A DNA stretch of 64,000 nt from positions 4,791,001 to 4,855,000 of the forward strand of contig JAITYX010000028.1 of assembly GCA_021018815.1 (NCBI GenBank), read 5' to 3'. Positions 43,195 to 55,199 of this stretch are shown here, in pieces. The notes below the pieces were generated by a model. It had not been told where the DNA came from, ran no database searches, and worked only from the letters and a program-made list of their open reading frames with translations. Position numbers and translations under genes: made by a program. Each line of letters opens with the position of its first letter. The stretch's first letter is position 1. The DNA comes from Talinum fruticosum. Its lineage: Eukaryota; Streptophyta; Magnoliopsida; Caryophyllales; Talinaceae.

Positions 43195-44224
43195 AACATA
43201 TCCGAAAATTCTCTTCAACGCAGTGAGATGTAATTATTTTGGATTAGCTTGAAATCTTGCACAAAGATAGACACTGGAAATGATATCTAGCCTACCGGAT
43301 ATGAGATAGAGTAGGGATCCAATCGTACCTCCGTAAAGTTTATGATCTACAACTTTACATTTCTCATCCGAGTCCAGTTTCAAACTACTATTCATAGGTG
43401 TTGCTGCATGCTTGCACATCTTGTAGCTTGTGTTTCATTAGTAGCTCAGAAAACTCTTGACATAGAGTTTCATTAGTAGCTCTAAAAATGATATAATCAA
43501 CATATAACTGAATGATAAGAAAATCTTTCCCTTTGGTTTTTATGAAAAGAGTTTTGTCAATCTGATGTCTTTTGAAATCATTTCCAACCAAGAAATGGCT
43601 CGGTGTTTCATACCAAGCTTTGGGAGCCTGTTTAAGACCATATAAAGCCTTTTGCAATTTGAAAACATGATTTGGAAATTCTGAGTTTTCAAATCCAGGG
43701 GTTGCTTAACATAAACCTTTTCTTGAATAAAACCATTCAAAAAGAACATTTTACATCCATTTGATAAAGCTTGATGTTCATGCTAGATGCAAATGCTAAC
43801 AGGATTCCGATTGCCTCAATCCTAGCAACAAGTGCAAAGGTTTCCCCACAATCAATTCCTTCCTCTTGATTGTAACCTTGAGCAACAAGTCTAGCCTTAT
43901 TTCTTACTACCAACCCTTCATTATCCAGTTTGTTCTTGAAAACCCATTTAGTTCCTATGACTGGGTGGTTAGAAGGTCATTTGGTCGAGCCTAAACTTGG
44001 TTTCTTTCAAATTGATTAAGCTCTTCTTGCATGGCCTCTACCCATTCAGGTTTATTTAGGGCCTCTGGTGCATTTTTAGGTTCCGTTAATGATATGAATG
44101 CAGAAAATGCACACAGATTATGCAAAGAAGATCGAGTTCTTACCCTACTCGTTGATGTCAAAAGTATGTTCTCACGTGCGTGACTGAATGCATATTTGAA
44201 AGCTTTACCTGTCCTCCGATTCAC
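43195..44224 (-). pseudogene. pol: RT and start of RNase H (copy D)
   Basis: On minus: [18 protein letters not shown] (about 44000), RT fingers, [33 protein letters not shown], then QLYVDYIIFRATNETLCQEFSEL (about 43440-43510). The catalytic YVDD reads YVDY. Part of the RT after this (the FFLGLQIKQ block) is missing. ACSNTYE, LDSDEKCKVVDHKLYGGTIGSLLYL and CARFQANPK (43234-43420) begin the RNase H linker, which is cut at 43195 by E. Confidence 0.85.
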
Positions 44225-44287
44225 TAAGTTTGTTAGTTGAATAGGTTGTTCTTCAATTGGTTGATCTTGCTGAGTCTCTTTGTTAAC

Positions 44288-45420
44288 TTATTCTTCAACA
44301 TTCCGAGCTGACTTATGAGCTTGTTTAGTCCGAGTCACAACATTATGTGTTTCCTCAATTCTTCCGGTTTGACTCTTTCCGAGCTCAACTTCAGCAAGGT
44401 TGTCTTCATCTCTGTTAAGCTTGAGATATGAGTATATGGATTCACTTATCCTGCCAAGATCGATCTTATCAAAGACAACGTGGATACTTTCTTCCACTTT
44501 GTTAGTCCTTTTGTTCAATACACGATAAGCTTTATTGTGAGATGAATAACCTGGAAATATACCTTCATCTCACTTAGCATCAAACTTAGTGAGATGCTCC
44601 TTACCATTGTTGTGAACAAAGCACTTACACCCAAATGATTTGAAATAGGATATGTTTGGTTTCTTTACCTTATATAGGTCGTAGGGAGTCTTCTTTAAGA
44701 TGGGTCCGATGAGGCATCCGTTGAGTGTGTAATTTGTTGTGTTGGATCGCCTCAGCCCGGAAATAGTAAGGTAGATCATTTTCAATCATCATAGTCCTTC
44801 CTATTTCTTCAAGAGTTTTATTCTTTCTCTCCACTACTCCATTTTGTTGAGGAGTTCTTGGTGTCGAGAAGTTGTGGGAGATGTCATTCTTGTCACGTAA
44901 ATCTACAAATTCTAAGTAGTCAAACTCCCTTCCATGGTCTGTTCGAATCATTCCGATCCGAGTCCGAGACTCCACTTGAATTTCTTGCAGATCTTAGTGA
45001 ACTCTTTGATGGCTTCATTCTTGTTCTTAAGGAAACAAACCCAGGTAAATCGTGAAAAATCATCAACAATGACAAGTACATATGATTTACCTCCAAGGCC
45101 TTTCATAAGGATTTCACCACACAAATTTATATGAACCAATTCAAACACTTTAGATGTAAAACGGTTTTGAGTGGTTTAAAAGATTATTTGACTTGTTTCC
45201 CTTTTATGCATGCTTCACAGATTTTATCTTTTTAAATGTATAGTTAGGTAATCCTCTAACCGAGTCCATGAGATGCAAGTTTCTTGATAGTATGCATGGT
45301 AATATGACCTAGTCTATGATGCCAAGTCCATGAATCATCATTCAAGGATGCTTTCAAGCAAGATAAATTCTGACTTGAATTTGAGAGAGGGATAGTATAA
45401 GTGTTACCCGACCTCGGACC
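44288..45420 (-). pseudogene. pol: Integrase (copy D)
   Basis: On minus: GAG-preintegrase and zinc part (45220-45420; WHHRLGHITMHTIKKL-like, CEAC), ELVHINLCGEIL (45120; the first catalytic Asp reads Asn), VLVIVDDFSRFTWVCFLKNKNEA, RTDHGREFDYLEF (Asp intact), PQQNGVVERKNKTLEEIGRTMMI (Glu intact), then YLYKV, ISYFKSFGCKCFVHNNGKEH and VEESIHVVFDKIDL. Several shifts break the frame. Confidence 0.83.
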
Positions 45421-45429
45421 TTAGAGCTT

Positions 45430-45779
45430 AGTCTCTTTGGTGACTGCATCGAAATGTAGCAGTTGGTCTCGAGTCAACCTTACCTCTTGGCCTTTGTCAC
45501 ACAACTGAGAAATGCTTGAGGAGATTGTATTTTAGCCTTTTGATAAGGTAGACTGGACTGACTAGATTGTTTCCTTCACCAATTTTGCCAATCCCTACAA
45601 TCTTGCCTTTGCTATTATCTCCAAATGTGACTTTGCCTCCTTTCGGATCTTCGAATTCGAAAAGAGTCTTGAATCACTTGACATGTGACATTTGCATCCA
45701 CTCGTCCAAGTACTAGTGACCCTTCTTCTTCCGAGTTACCCGCAAAACACAAACGAACTAACCCTTCTCACTTCCTCTT
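45430..45779 (-). pseudogene. pol: Protease (copy D), active site broken
   Basis: On minus the block GH-YLDEWMQMSHVK replaces the family's GHWYLDSGCSRHMSG: a stop in place of Trp and a shift inside the DSG codons. VTFGDNSKGK and GKIGEGNNLVSPVYLIKR follow. It is clearly the protease position but cannot function as read. Confidence 0.75.
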
Positions 45780-47470
45780 ATAAACCCGAGTAACTCCTTT
45801 TACTTGTGGTCCTTTTGTGAGGAAAACACTCTTGGGAACCTAGATTTGAATGATTTTGGGTCCGGTCTAATTCCGAGTCTTCTTTCTAGAAAATTGAGTC
45901 CGTGACTCTTTCTTTTGAAAATCCTTTCTTTTGTAAATAGGTGGAGAAGGCTTTTTCTTGTAAGTTGGTCTAGGCTCAATCATCTTTTCATTCTTATGAA
46001 TGGCACCATGCTCAGCCTTCCTAAACATTACAGCTTCGGAATCTGTTTTGAAAAGATTAGAGTAGGAATTAGATTCCTCTTCGAGCATTGTAACCAAGTC
46101 CTTCTTTCCTGAATGAGACACATTGAGAGCCGAGTAAAACATCAAGGTTTTTCTGACCTTAGGTGAGTTTCAAAACAAGCTCTTGAGACTCATTGAGCTT
46201 CCTTTTCGGTTACTCGTTCTCTATTTTGAGTGACTCAAACTCGGTCTCATTTTCTTGAGCACTCGGTCTTAAGTACCTTCAGATTTTATCTCATGTGTTT
46301 CTAGCTTGTTTTTCATAACCTTACTCTCAGTAGTAACAGACTCAAGTTGTTCCTTGAATTGTAAATATTCAAAATTAGACTTTTCTTCCAAAGTATAAAT
46401 ATATCTTGCTAAAAATCAACTTTGGAGAACTTGAGAAAGTATTCAATTACCTCCTCAATATTTGAGCTCTTATTGTCGGACTTAGGTTCATCTTCTAAGT
46501 CTATCGGTGTCATAAGACACTTTGAATCATTAGAATCATCTTCTTCAAATGAGTCACCATCTCTCCAGGTAGCCATCATAACCTTATTCTTTTTATCCTT
46601 CTTTCTTTTGGGACAATCTTTGACTATGTGCTCTTTCTGCCACATTCAAAGCAACCGGAGTTCTTAGTTAAAGATAAATTTGAAGGGGATGAGTATTTAC
46701 CTTTCCTGTTCTTCTTATCTTTCTTGTAGAATTCCTCCTTTGGCCGCTTTTCCCACTTCTTGTACTTCATCATTCTCTTGAAACCGCGAGCAATGAGGGC
46801 CATAGGGTCCTCTTCGATTATAAGGAGCTTAGACTTTCACATTTGTTTTCCGAGGCCTTCAGCACAATGTTCTTTTTGGTGCTAACCTCGGCGTCCTCTT
46901 CTTCCGAGATGAATCTCGTGGGTGAGTAACTTCCCAATAAGCTCGTCCGGCCTTAGTTGAGAGAGGTTCCGAGCTTCTTCAATGGTTGTCACCTTGGGAC
47001 CCCATTTTCTCTTTGGTAGACTTCTCATAATTTTTCTGGACATTTCCTCATAAGAGATCTTTCTACCCAAAGACTTGAGATTGTTAGTAATCTCTGTGAA
47101 CCGAACATATATCCGAGTGATGTTCTCTTTTGGCTCCATCTTCAAAAGCTCATACTTGTGAAGATATTGACTTATCTTCGCTTGCTTCACTTGACTTATT
47201 CCTTTATAGCTGTTGACAAGGGTGTCCCACACCTCTTTGGCTGTGTCATAGGCTGAAACTCTATTGTATTCTTCTTTGCTAATGGCGGACATTAGTGTGT
47301 TCAAAGCTTTGAAGTTCTTCCCGAACTTATCAGTCTCTTCAGTGGTGAACTCAAATTTGGCTTTAGGCATAGTAGTTCCACTCTCCGTATTCATTGGGAT
47401 GTAGTTACCTCCTTGGATGATATCCCAAACTCTTCATCGTTATCCATCAAAAAGCATTCCCTCATAAAAG
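45780..47470 (-). pseudogene. gag: Gag, start deleted (copy D)
   Basis: About 110 bases including the start codon are missing: the leader near 47470 jumps straight to ECFLMDNDEE. The long open piece 46882-47394 (170 codons) holds the UBN2-type capsid: KAKFEFTTEETDKFGKNFKALNTL, AKEVWDTLVNSYKG, YLHKYELLKMEP, RFTEITNNLKSLGRK, EEARNLSQLRPDELIGK. The zinc knuckle CFECG...HIVKDCPKRKKDKKNK (about 46600-46650) has one shift. Acidic and basic C-terminal parts run to 45780. Confidence 0.82.
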
Positions 47471-47482
47471 ATTGAAAGGCTA

Positions 47483-47496
47483 AGCTCGATACCAAT
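47483..47496 (-). promoter_or_regulatory. Primer-binding site, copia D
   Basis: ATTGGTATCGAGCTT on minus; one or two end bases differ from the other copies. Confidence 0.75.
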
Positions 47497-48437
47497 TGAA
47501 AGTTTGCTCTTGGAGAGTCTAAGTCACCCTAGAGGGGGTGAATACGGTGATAAAGAAAATGAAACACTTTTTACACAAATAATTAGATAAAGTAGATTCC
47601 GAGTCTAGAATGGACTCGGAAAAACAAATACACATATATACGTGAAAACCCTCCTAGGGCATAAAACCATGGACAATGCTAATCCAAATACCAAGTCAAG
47701 TCCATTATTTTGAATCCATAGAATACAAAGGACTAACTCAACCAGAGTACTCCCTTAAACAATTCCTTACAAAGTTTTCCAAGACTCGAAGTTCCCTTAT
47801 CCGATCTAGTACTTCCGGACCGAGGTAACCTTTATAATAAGGGACAACCGAGCTGAGTTAACCCTTACAGCTCGGTCAAGGGACTTACACAGAAAGTAAA
47901 AAAGAATTTAACTGATTACAAGGCTTTCTTTACAACTTTGAAGATATGAAACACAAAGTTTAAGTTGTAAGTAGAAGATTGTGTGAAAATGAGAACATCA
48001 ATTAGTTCAACAATAAATTCAGCAACCTTTAAGTCTTATGCAAGTGGCTTCTATTTATAGGCAACCAGGTAGAATGACTGTTGAGTCTTATTTCCGGACT
48101 AAAATCTTCACTAGTCTTTGTAACGGCTATTCCGAGTCACTCGTAAAAGATTCATTGGGATGTGAACATTGTGCAATGGCTCTTGGCTCCAAAAGATGGT
48201 CTAATCAACTGGTGGTGATTGAAAATTGAGGTGGAAACAACCGTTAGGCCTAGAGTTAGAGTTTTCTAGTTTTGAAAACAAACAACCCCGACATGGTGTC
48301 CGAGCCATCTCTAGAAGTAGATAAAACTTGTCTACTGGTGTTTAACGACTAGAAGCTAGTTTCTTTTGTAATTCAAAAATAGATTCGCCTTGTTTGAATA
48401 ACCTACAAAAGCAAACCACATTGGTTCTCAAAGTATA
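47497..48437 (-). repeat. 5' LTR of copia D, part 1 of 3
   Basis: The right half of the LTR (on minus), with TATA core CTATAAATAG at 48051-48060 and palindrome TATTCCGAGTCACTCG near 48129. It is interrupted at GTATA (48433-48437) by solo LTR F. Confidence 0.85.
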
Positions 48438-50109
48438 TGAAGACTCGGTATGACTGACTAACCCCTTGAATGTGTTTTGATTTCATGCATTCATCTAAAT
48501 TTAGGATAAAGCAAGAAGCATCCTAAAAGAAATTTATTTAACTAAGTCATATGCTTTACAATTCATTATTTCAATATGACTTATTCTTGATCGAACTCAA
48601 ACTTAATCATATTAAGTTTATCTAACTAAGTCCGACCCACTAAGTCGGACTCGGACTCGAAAGTAGAATCCGAGTTAGTTATGACAGATCGAGTAAGTCC
48701 GACCCACTCGAACTCGACCCACTCGGAACTCGGATTCCGACTCGGACTCGGATCTAACCCATTCGGAACTCGGACTCGAGATCCGACCAACTCGGAACCA
48801 AATTCGACCCACTCGGAACTCGGATTCCGACCCACTAAGTCGAGACTTAGACATTTAGTTTGCCTATGCTATTATTTGTTTAATCATGCGTAATTGTAAA
48901 ATGTCTATATAACTCTTGTGCCCATTAAGATTGAATGATTTATTTATGAGTTTTAGCATATCCGGAATCTGAGTATATTGAATATTAGACTTGAAATATT
49001 CCAGATTAATAGATTAAGGTAATTAGTCATTAAATACTTCATTTAGACTAATCCTTATCTAATTATAGACTAAAGTATATTTATACTTTGAGAACCATTG
49101 TGCTTAATGTTTTTACAGGTTTTTCTAATGTCAATTATCCGAAGAAAAAAAAAAAAGGCTTTTGATCGTTAAAGCATTGCCGGACAAAAAGTCGGAATTT
49201 CTAGAAAAGCTCAAAACTTACTGCCAGACCTTGTTTGTTACTATTTTATTATTTATGAGTCTAATGATCTTTTTGTTACTGCTCTTTCAGTTTAAAAAAC
49301 CTAGAAAAAGAGTTGTTGGAGGCTAGGACCAATGCACAACACCTATTTCTAGGTGGTCCAGAAATCTGAGTGACTCGGACTATCCGTTACAACGGCTAGT
49401 TAACTCGGACAGCTTCAATAGAAAGACGTTGGAGGCTCAACGGCTATCTCTTCAAGGCGAGACTATTTATATAAGAATTAGCACAAGATTTCAACCGACG
49501 AATGGAAGAAAAAGAGAGACCATATTGAACATCTTCTCTAGCATACAACTCCCAAACTGTAATTCTAATATTCCGAGTTGTATTTTTCTCGAGTCGGTTG
49601 TATTGCAATTCTTACTACTCTTCTACTCTTTCTCTCCGATCGAGTTTTAAAGGTTACCTCAACTCGGTTGTCCCAAATTGTAAAGGTTACCACAGTTTGG
49701 AAGTACCAGGTTAGATAAGGGAACTTCTAACCACGGGAAAAATTGGAGGATCCCAAGTTGATAAGGTAACTTCAACTTGGAAGTACTAGGTCGATCAAAT
49801 AAGGTAAATTCTAAGCCTGGGAAAATTGTAATAGATTTGTTTGGGAACAAATCTGGGTAGTCATATTCATTGTAATTGAGGATTCAATTAGTGGATTTGA
49901 CTTGGTGTCTAGATTGACACTGTCCGTGGTTTTTGCCCCGGGAGGGTTTCCACGTATATATGAGTTTACACTTTTCCGAGTCCAATTTAGACTCGGAATC
50001 TGTTTATGTCTCTATTCTCGTACAAAAGAGTTTGATTTTATCAAAAATCTTTCATCACCCTATTCACCCCGCTCTAGGTTGACTTAACTTCTCCAAGAGC
50101 AAACCTTCG
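48438..50109 (+). mobile_element. Copia solo LTR F in the LTR of D
   Basis: 1,672 bp, from TGAAGACTCGG to AACCTTCG (final A mutated). Flanks are GTATA (48433-48437) and ATATA (50110-50114), a duplication with one mismatch, and the sequence of D's LTR continues across it (CAAAGTATA then AAATATTTTGG). It has a TTTATATAAG TATA core (about 49462), a local duplication of the GGAAGTACTAGGT block (49690-49810) and an array of ACTCGGA words (48628-48850). Confidence 0.9.
48628..48850. repeat. ACTCGGA-rich degenerate array in LTR F
   Basis: GACCCACTCGGAACTCGGATTCCGA-like units recur imperfectly (spacing about 23-60 bases), built from the family's short GACTCGG word. The other LTRs lack this block. 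It is not a CRISPR: there are no fixed repeats or spacers. Confidence 0.75.
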
Positions 50110-50176
50110 ATATAAAATATTTTGGTCCAAGATTAGGCACATATAATAATTAAATCGGAATAATTAAGTGCTTAAT
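50110..50176 (-). repeat. 5' LTR of copia D, part 2 of 3
   Basis: Short LTR stretch between F and G, continuing ATTTTGGTCCAAGATTAGGCA of the same LTR. It ends at CTTAAT, where G begins. Confidence 0.8.
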
Positions 50177-51650
50177 TGATGACTCGGACTCCGAAATTAT
50201 ATCATTCTAAGTACTACCCAAAGACTCGGTACAAACATCATCCCTCCTAAGTTTTGATTACAAGTCATTCTGAGTGTTATTGAAACTCCTGCATAAGTTT
50301 TCATTGGATTTTGACTGACTCGAAATCACTTTCTTGTCTATTCTCTCACATTAACGATTCCGAGTCACTCGGACATCACTTAGATTTATTGCATAATCAA
50401 ATAATCTCTCTAAACACTCCTTATTTGAGTTCCGATCTGCATATCTTAGAGTAAAGTGAATTATAGTGTTAATTCATCTTTCTAATTAGTATGTTTGATT
50501 GAGAGTTATCTATCCGGATCAAGTCCGTATACTCCGATGTTTTCACTCTTATAACTTGATCTTTCTTAGGACTGACTCGATGGAATTTGAGTATAATGAA
50601 TATTAGACTTCGAAAATTCCACTCTTCTAGGCCTCGAGATAATTATGCACTTAATTATCTTAATTAAATTATTATCTATGGCTAATCTTGGACCAAAGTA
50701 TTTTATACTTTGAGAACCAAAATGATTTACTTTTGTAGGTTATCTAAACGACGTTATCTTATTTTTGAATTACAAAAGTAACAGGCTTCAAGCTGTCCAT
50801 CACCAGCAGACAAGGCTTTTCTACTTCGAACAAGGTCCGGAAGCTGTGTCGGGGTTGTCTGTTTGTAAAGCTGGAAAACTTCAACACTAAGCTTAATGGT
50901 GGTTTCCACCTTACTTTTCGGACACCACCAGCTGATTGGAGCACCTTTAGGAGCCAAGAGCTGTTGCACAACGTTCACATCTAAACGGATCTTTTCCGAG
51001 CAACTCGGAAGAACCGTTACAACAGATCACAAAGGACTTCGTTCGGAAATTAGTCCCAACGGCTAATCCGCTTGGTCATCTATAAATAGAAGCCAACACT
51101 TAGGACTTGAAGATTGCTGAACACATTATCGAAACTATATCTCTTAGTACAATACTCATTCAATCTTCTTCTTACAACTCCAAGTCTCGTACTTAATACT
51201 TTTCCGAGTTATAAAGTCTTATAATCAATTACATACTCTTTCTTACTTTTTGAGTTAGGTCCCTTGACTGAGCTGTAAGGGTTAACTCGGCTAAGTTGTC
51301 CCTAGCTGTAATGGTTACCTCGGTTATGAAGTACTAGATCGGATAAAGGAATTTTGAGTCTAGGAAAACTCTGTAAAGAATTGTTTAAGGGAGTAATTCG
51401 GTTGAGTCGATCTGCTGTATTTTGTGAATTCGAAATAGTGGATTTGATTTGGTGCTTGGACTAGCACTCGTCCGTGGTTTTCTGCCCTAGGAGGGTTCTC
51501 ACATATATCTACGTTTACACTTTTCCGAGTCCAATCTAGACTCAGATTGTCCGGTTCAAAACTTAAATCTTCCAAGTTTTTTAAAATTTCCTCATTACCC
51601 TATTCATCCCTCGTCTAGGGTGACTAAGACTCTCCAAGAGCAAACCTTCA
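50177..51650 (+). repeat. 5' LTR of copia G
   Basis: 1,474 bp, from TGATGACTCGG to CTCTCCAAGAGCAAACCTTCA. Palindrome TTTTCCGAGCAACTCGGAA at about 50992-51010, TATA core CTATAAATAGAAG at about 51080. It pairs with 58177-59624. Confidence 0.92.
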
Positions 51651-51664
51651 ATTTGTATCGAGCC
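51651..51664 (+). promoter_or_regulatory. Primer-binding site, copia G
   Basis: ATTTGTATCGAGCC; one substitution (G to T) relative to B and E. Confidence 0.8.
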
Positions 51665-51709
51665 TAGCCTTTCGGAAAGGATCTAACAATCCAAAGATCT
51701 AACGATAAG

Positions 51710-53540
51710 ATGGCTTAGAACAATGGAGAGTTCGATGAAGGACGATCTTCCTGCGAGACCACCTAAGTTCAAAGGATCAAATTTCATGCACTCAAAGAAG
51801 CTAATAGAATGCCTTCTGCTAGACCACGGTGAAGATGTCCGGAACATCATAGAAGAAGGCAAATACATTCCAATGAAGATGGAAGATACAAGACCCGTAC
51901 CTAAAGCAAAGTTCAAGTACACCAATGAAGAGTCGAAAAGTTCATCAAGAACTTTAAAGCAATGAACATTCTAATGTGCACCATCAACTCAAAAGAATAC
52001 AACAGAATGTCGACTTGTGACACAACTAAAGTAGTGTGGGACACTCTTGTCAACATATATGAAGAAACAAGCCAAGTGAGACAAGCGAAGATATGTCAAT
52101 ATCTTCACAAATATGAGCTATTCAAGATGGAGCCAGAAGAAAACATCACTAAGATGTTTATACGCTTTATTGAGATTACAAACAATCTTAAATCTCTGGG
52201 TAGAAAGATTTCTCATGAAGAAATGTGCGAGAAAAATTCTAAGAAGTCTACTAAAGAGCGAGATGGGGTCCCAAGGTGACAGCCATCGAGGAAGCTCGAG
52301 AACCTCTCTCAGCTAAAGCCGAGACGAACCGATTGGGAAGCTACTTACCCATGAAATCCATCTGGAAGAAGACGATGCCGAGGTCGGCACCAAAAAGAAC
52401 ATTGCACCAAAAGCCTCGTAAAGCATAGGAGAAAATTGGAGTACCTCGGATTCGGAGGAAGATCCCATGGCACTCATTGCTCGAGGCTTCAAAAGAATGA
52501 TGAAGCATAAGAAATGGCAGAAGAGGGCAAGGGAAGAGTTCTACAAGAAAGATAAGAAGGGTAGAAAAGGTAAACATTCCTCCCCTTCAAAGTTATCTTT
52601 AACTAATAACTCGGTCTGTTTTGAATGTGGCGAGCAAAGATCACATAGTCAAAGACTGTCCAAGGAGAAAGAGGGAAAGAAAGAAGAAGAAGGCTATGAT
52701 GGCCACATGGAGTGATGAAGACTCATCTGAAGAAGATGAAGATTCTGATGACTCAAAGTGTCCGATGGCACTAACAAACTTAGAAGCTGGATCCGAGTAT
52801 GATTCGACAACTCGGACATCGAGGAGACAAATCCTCAAGAGGTAATTGAAGACTTTCTTAAGTTCTCCAAAGTTGATTTAGCATAATATATTTATACTTT
52901 GGAAGAAAAGTCCAATTCGATTCTTTTTAATTCAAAGAAAAACTTGAGTTTCTTACTTCGAGAGTATTAGTTTGAAAAATGAATTGGAAAAGCCGAGACT
53001 GACTCTTAGAGAACTCAAGACTAGTACTCAAGCTAATGAGATTGAGTCTAAGTAACTTAGAAGAGAAAATGAACATCCGAAACAAAAGCTCAATGAGTGT
53101 CAAGAACTTGTTTTGAAATTTACTCAAGGTTAGCAAAACCTTGACATGCTTTTAGGCTCTCGGTGTGTCTCCTTCGGAAAAGAAGGACTGAGGAGGAGGA
53201 ATCTAATTCCTACTCAAACCTTTTCAAAAAGGATTTTAGAGCTGTGAAGTTCAAGAAGGCTGAGTATGGTCCTATTCATAAAAATGAAAGGAGGACTGAG
53301 CCGGAACAGTTTATAGGAGAAAACCTTCTCCACCCGTTTATAAAGGAAAAAATTTTTTAAAGAAAGAGACACGGACTCAGTTTTCTAAAAGAAGACTCGA
53401 GAATCGGACCAAACCCAAAGTAATTTAAATCTGGGTTCCCAAGAGTCTTTTTCCTCGAGAAAGGACCACGAGTAAAGGGACTTACTGCATTCATTTGAGG
53501 AAGTGAGAAGGGTTAGTGTGTTTCGACTGCGGGTAACTCA
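51710..53540 (+). pseudogene. gag: Gag with CCHC knuckle (copy G)
   Basis: The ATG at 51710 is followed by GCT TAG, a stop at codon 3, then the family start NNGEFDEGRSS. The UBN2-type capsid is in 51723-52279 (KAKFKYTNEE, AMNILMCTINSKEYNRMS, VVWDTLVNIYEETSQVRQAK, YLHKYELFKMEPEENIT, NNLKSLGRKISHEEM). The knuckle CFECG...DHIVKDCP is at about 52612-52665 with a shift. The acidic DEDSSEEDEDSDDSK stretch (52715-52760) and the basic C-terminal part (to about 53430) follow. Confidence 0.83.
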
Positions 53541-53900
53541 ACAAAAGACAAAAGGTCATTGGTACCTAGACGGTGGATGCTTACGCCACATGTCAAGAGA
53601 TTCAAGACTTTTTCTGAGTTAGAAGATTACAAAGGAGGCAAAGTCACTTTTGAGATGACAGTAAGGGCAAGTAGCTGGATTAGGCAAGATTGGAAAAGAA
53701 GATAACCTGGTCGGCCCAGTTTATCTTGTCAAAGGATTAAAGTAAAATCTACTCAGCATATCTCCGCTATGTGACAAAGGTCAAGAGGTAAGGTTCACTC
53801 GGACAAATTGTTATATTTTTGATGCAACCATAAAAAAACTAAGTTCTCGGGTAAAAGATCGGGTAATACCTACACTATTCCTCTCTCGATCCAAGGGTTA
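53541..53900 (+). pseudogene. pol: Copia protease, DGG (copy G)
   Basis: KGHWYLDGGCLRHMSR at about 53548-53600, then KGGKVTF and later PVYLVKGLK. The active triplet reads DGG, as in B, and one Ser is Leu. Frame shifts follow. Confidence 0.8.
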
Positions 53901-53929
53901 AAATTTATCTTATTTAATAGCATCATTGC

Positions 53930-54900
53930 ATGATGATTCTTGGACATGGCATCATAGACTAGGTCATGTTAGCATGCATACTATCAAAAAGCTTGCATCT
54001 CATGATTTAGTCGAGAGGCTTACCTAACTGTGCATTTAAGAAAGATAAAATTTGTGAAGCATGCATAAAAGGGAAACAAGTTAGATCACCTTTCAAATCT
54101 CTCAAATCTGTTTCCACATCCAAAATGCTTGAATTGTTACATATGGATCTATGTGGTGAAATCCCTATAAAGAGTCTTGGAGGTAAATCATATGTAGTTG
54201 TGATTGTTGATGACTATTTATGATTTACCTGGTTTTGTTTTCTTAAGCACAAAAATGAAGCATTCAAAGAGTTCAGCAAGCTCTGCAGGAAAATTCAAAT
54301 AGAGTCTCGAGACTTAGAATAGGAGAATTCGAACCGACCATGGAAGGGAGTTCGATTACTCAAAATTTGCAGAGTTCCGTGATAAGAAGGATACCTCTCA
54401 CAACTTTTCACCACCCAGAACTCCTTAACGAGAATGGAGTAGTGGAGAGAAAGAACATAACCCTTGAAGAAATAGGAAGGATAATGATGATTGAACACGA
54501 TCCGCCTTACTATTTACGGGCTGAGGCGATCAACACGAGCAAACTACACACTCGAACATATGTCTCATCGAGACCATTTTGAAGAAAACTCCATACGAGC
54601 TCTATAAGGGAAAGAAACCTAACATCTCATACTTCAAACCCTTTGAATCTAAGTGTTATGTTCACAATAATGGTAAGGATCACTCGACCAAGTTTGATCT
54701 TTGAGTCGAGATGATGGTATCTTTCTTGGTTACTCATCTCATAGTAAAGCTTATAGTATTTTCAACAAAAGAACTAACAAAGTGGAAGAAAACATCCACG
54801 TTATTTTTTATGAGATTGATTAGGGAAAACCAAGTGAATCAACATTCACAAATCTGAAACTTAGTCGAGATGAAGATGATCTTGTTGAAGTTTAGCTCAA
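53930..54900 (+). pseudogene. pol: Integrase (copy G)
   Basis: SWTWHHRLGHVSMHTIKKLASHDL and KICEACIKGKQVRSPFK (HHCC residues intact), LLHMDLCGEI (Asp), the VIVDDYL/FT region with a stop near 54221, RTDHGREFDYSKFAEF (Asp), NGVVERKN (Glu, about 54435) after a shift, then PYYLRAEAIN, KCYVHNNGKDH and FLGYSSHSKA. The triad is visible but spread over several frames. Confidence 0.83.
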
Positions 54901-55199
54901 ACAGAGTCAAAAGAAAGCAGACTTAGAATATCATGACTCGGACCGAACCACCTCAAGAGCCGGTTTAGAATGCTGAAGGTCAAATAGATGAGCAAGCTCA
55001 ATCGGACCGGATCATCGAAGATCAACCAGTTCAATCCACAAATTTGGTGAACCAGAGAACAGGTAGAGCATTCAAATATGTTTCGAGCCACCCACTCGAG
55101 AACATATTGTCCGACATTAAAAGTGGGGTAAGAACTCGCTCTTCTTTGCAAAATCTATGTGCATTCACTGCATTCATATCATTAACTAAACCCAGAAAT
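54901..55199 (+). pseudogene. pol: Integrase-RT linker (copy G)
   Basis: Linker with NLVNQRTGRAFKYVSSHPLENILSDIKSGVRTRSSLQNLCAFTAFISL (quoted here only as a landmark: it starts AFKYVSSHP near 55060). It matches the linker in B and D. Confidence 0.6.

Noticed and set aside
48628..48850. CRISPR-like or telomere-like array
   Set aside because: Degenerate ACTCGGA words within an LTR; neither spacers nor TTTAGGG units are present.
53163..53360. Separate small gene
   Set aside because: It is the basic C-terminal part of the copia G gag, with the same KKAEYGPIHKNE words in D.
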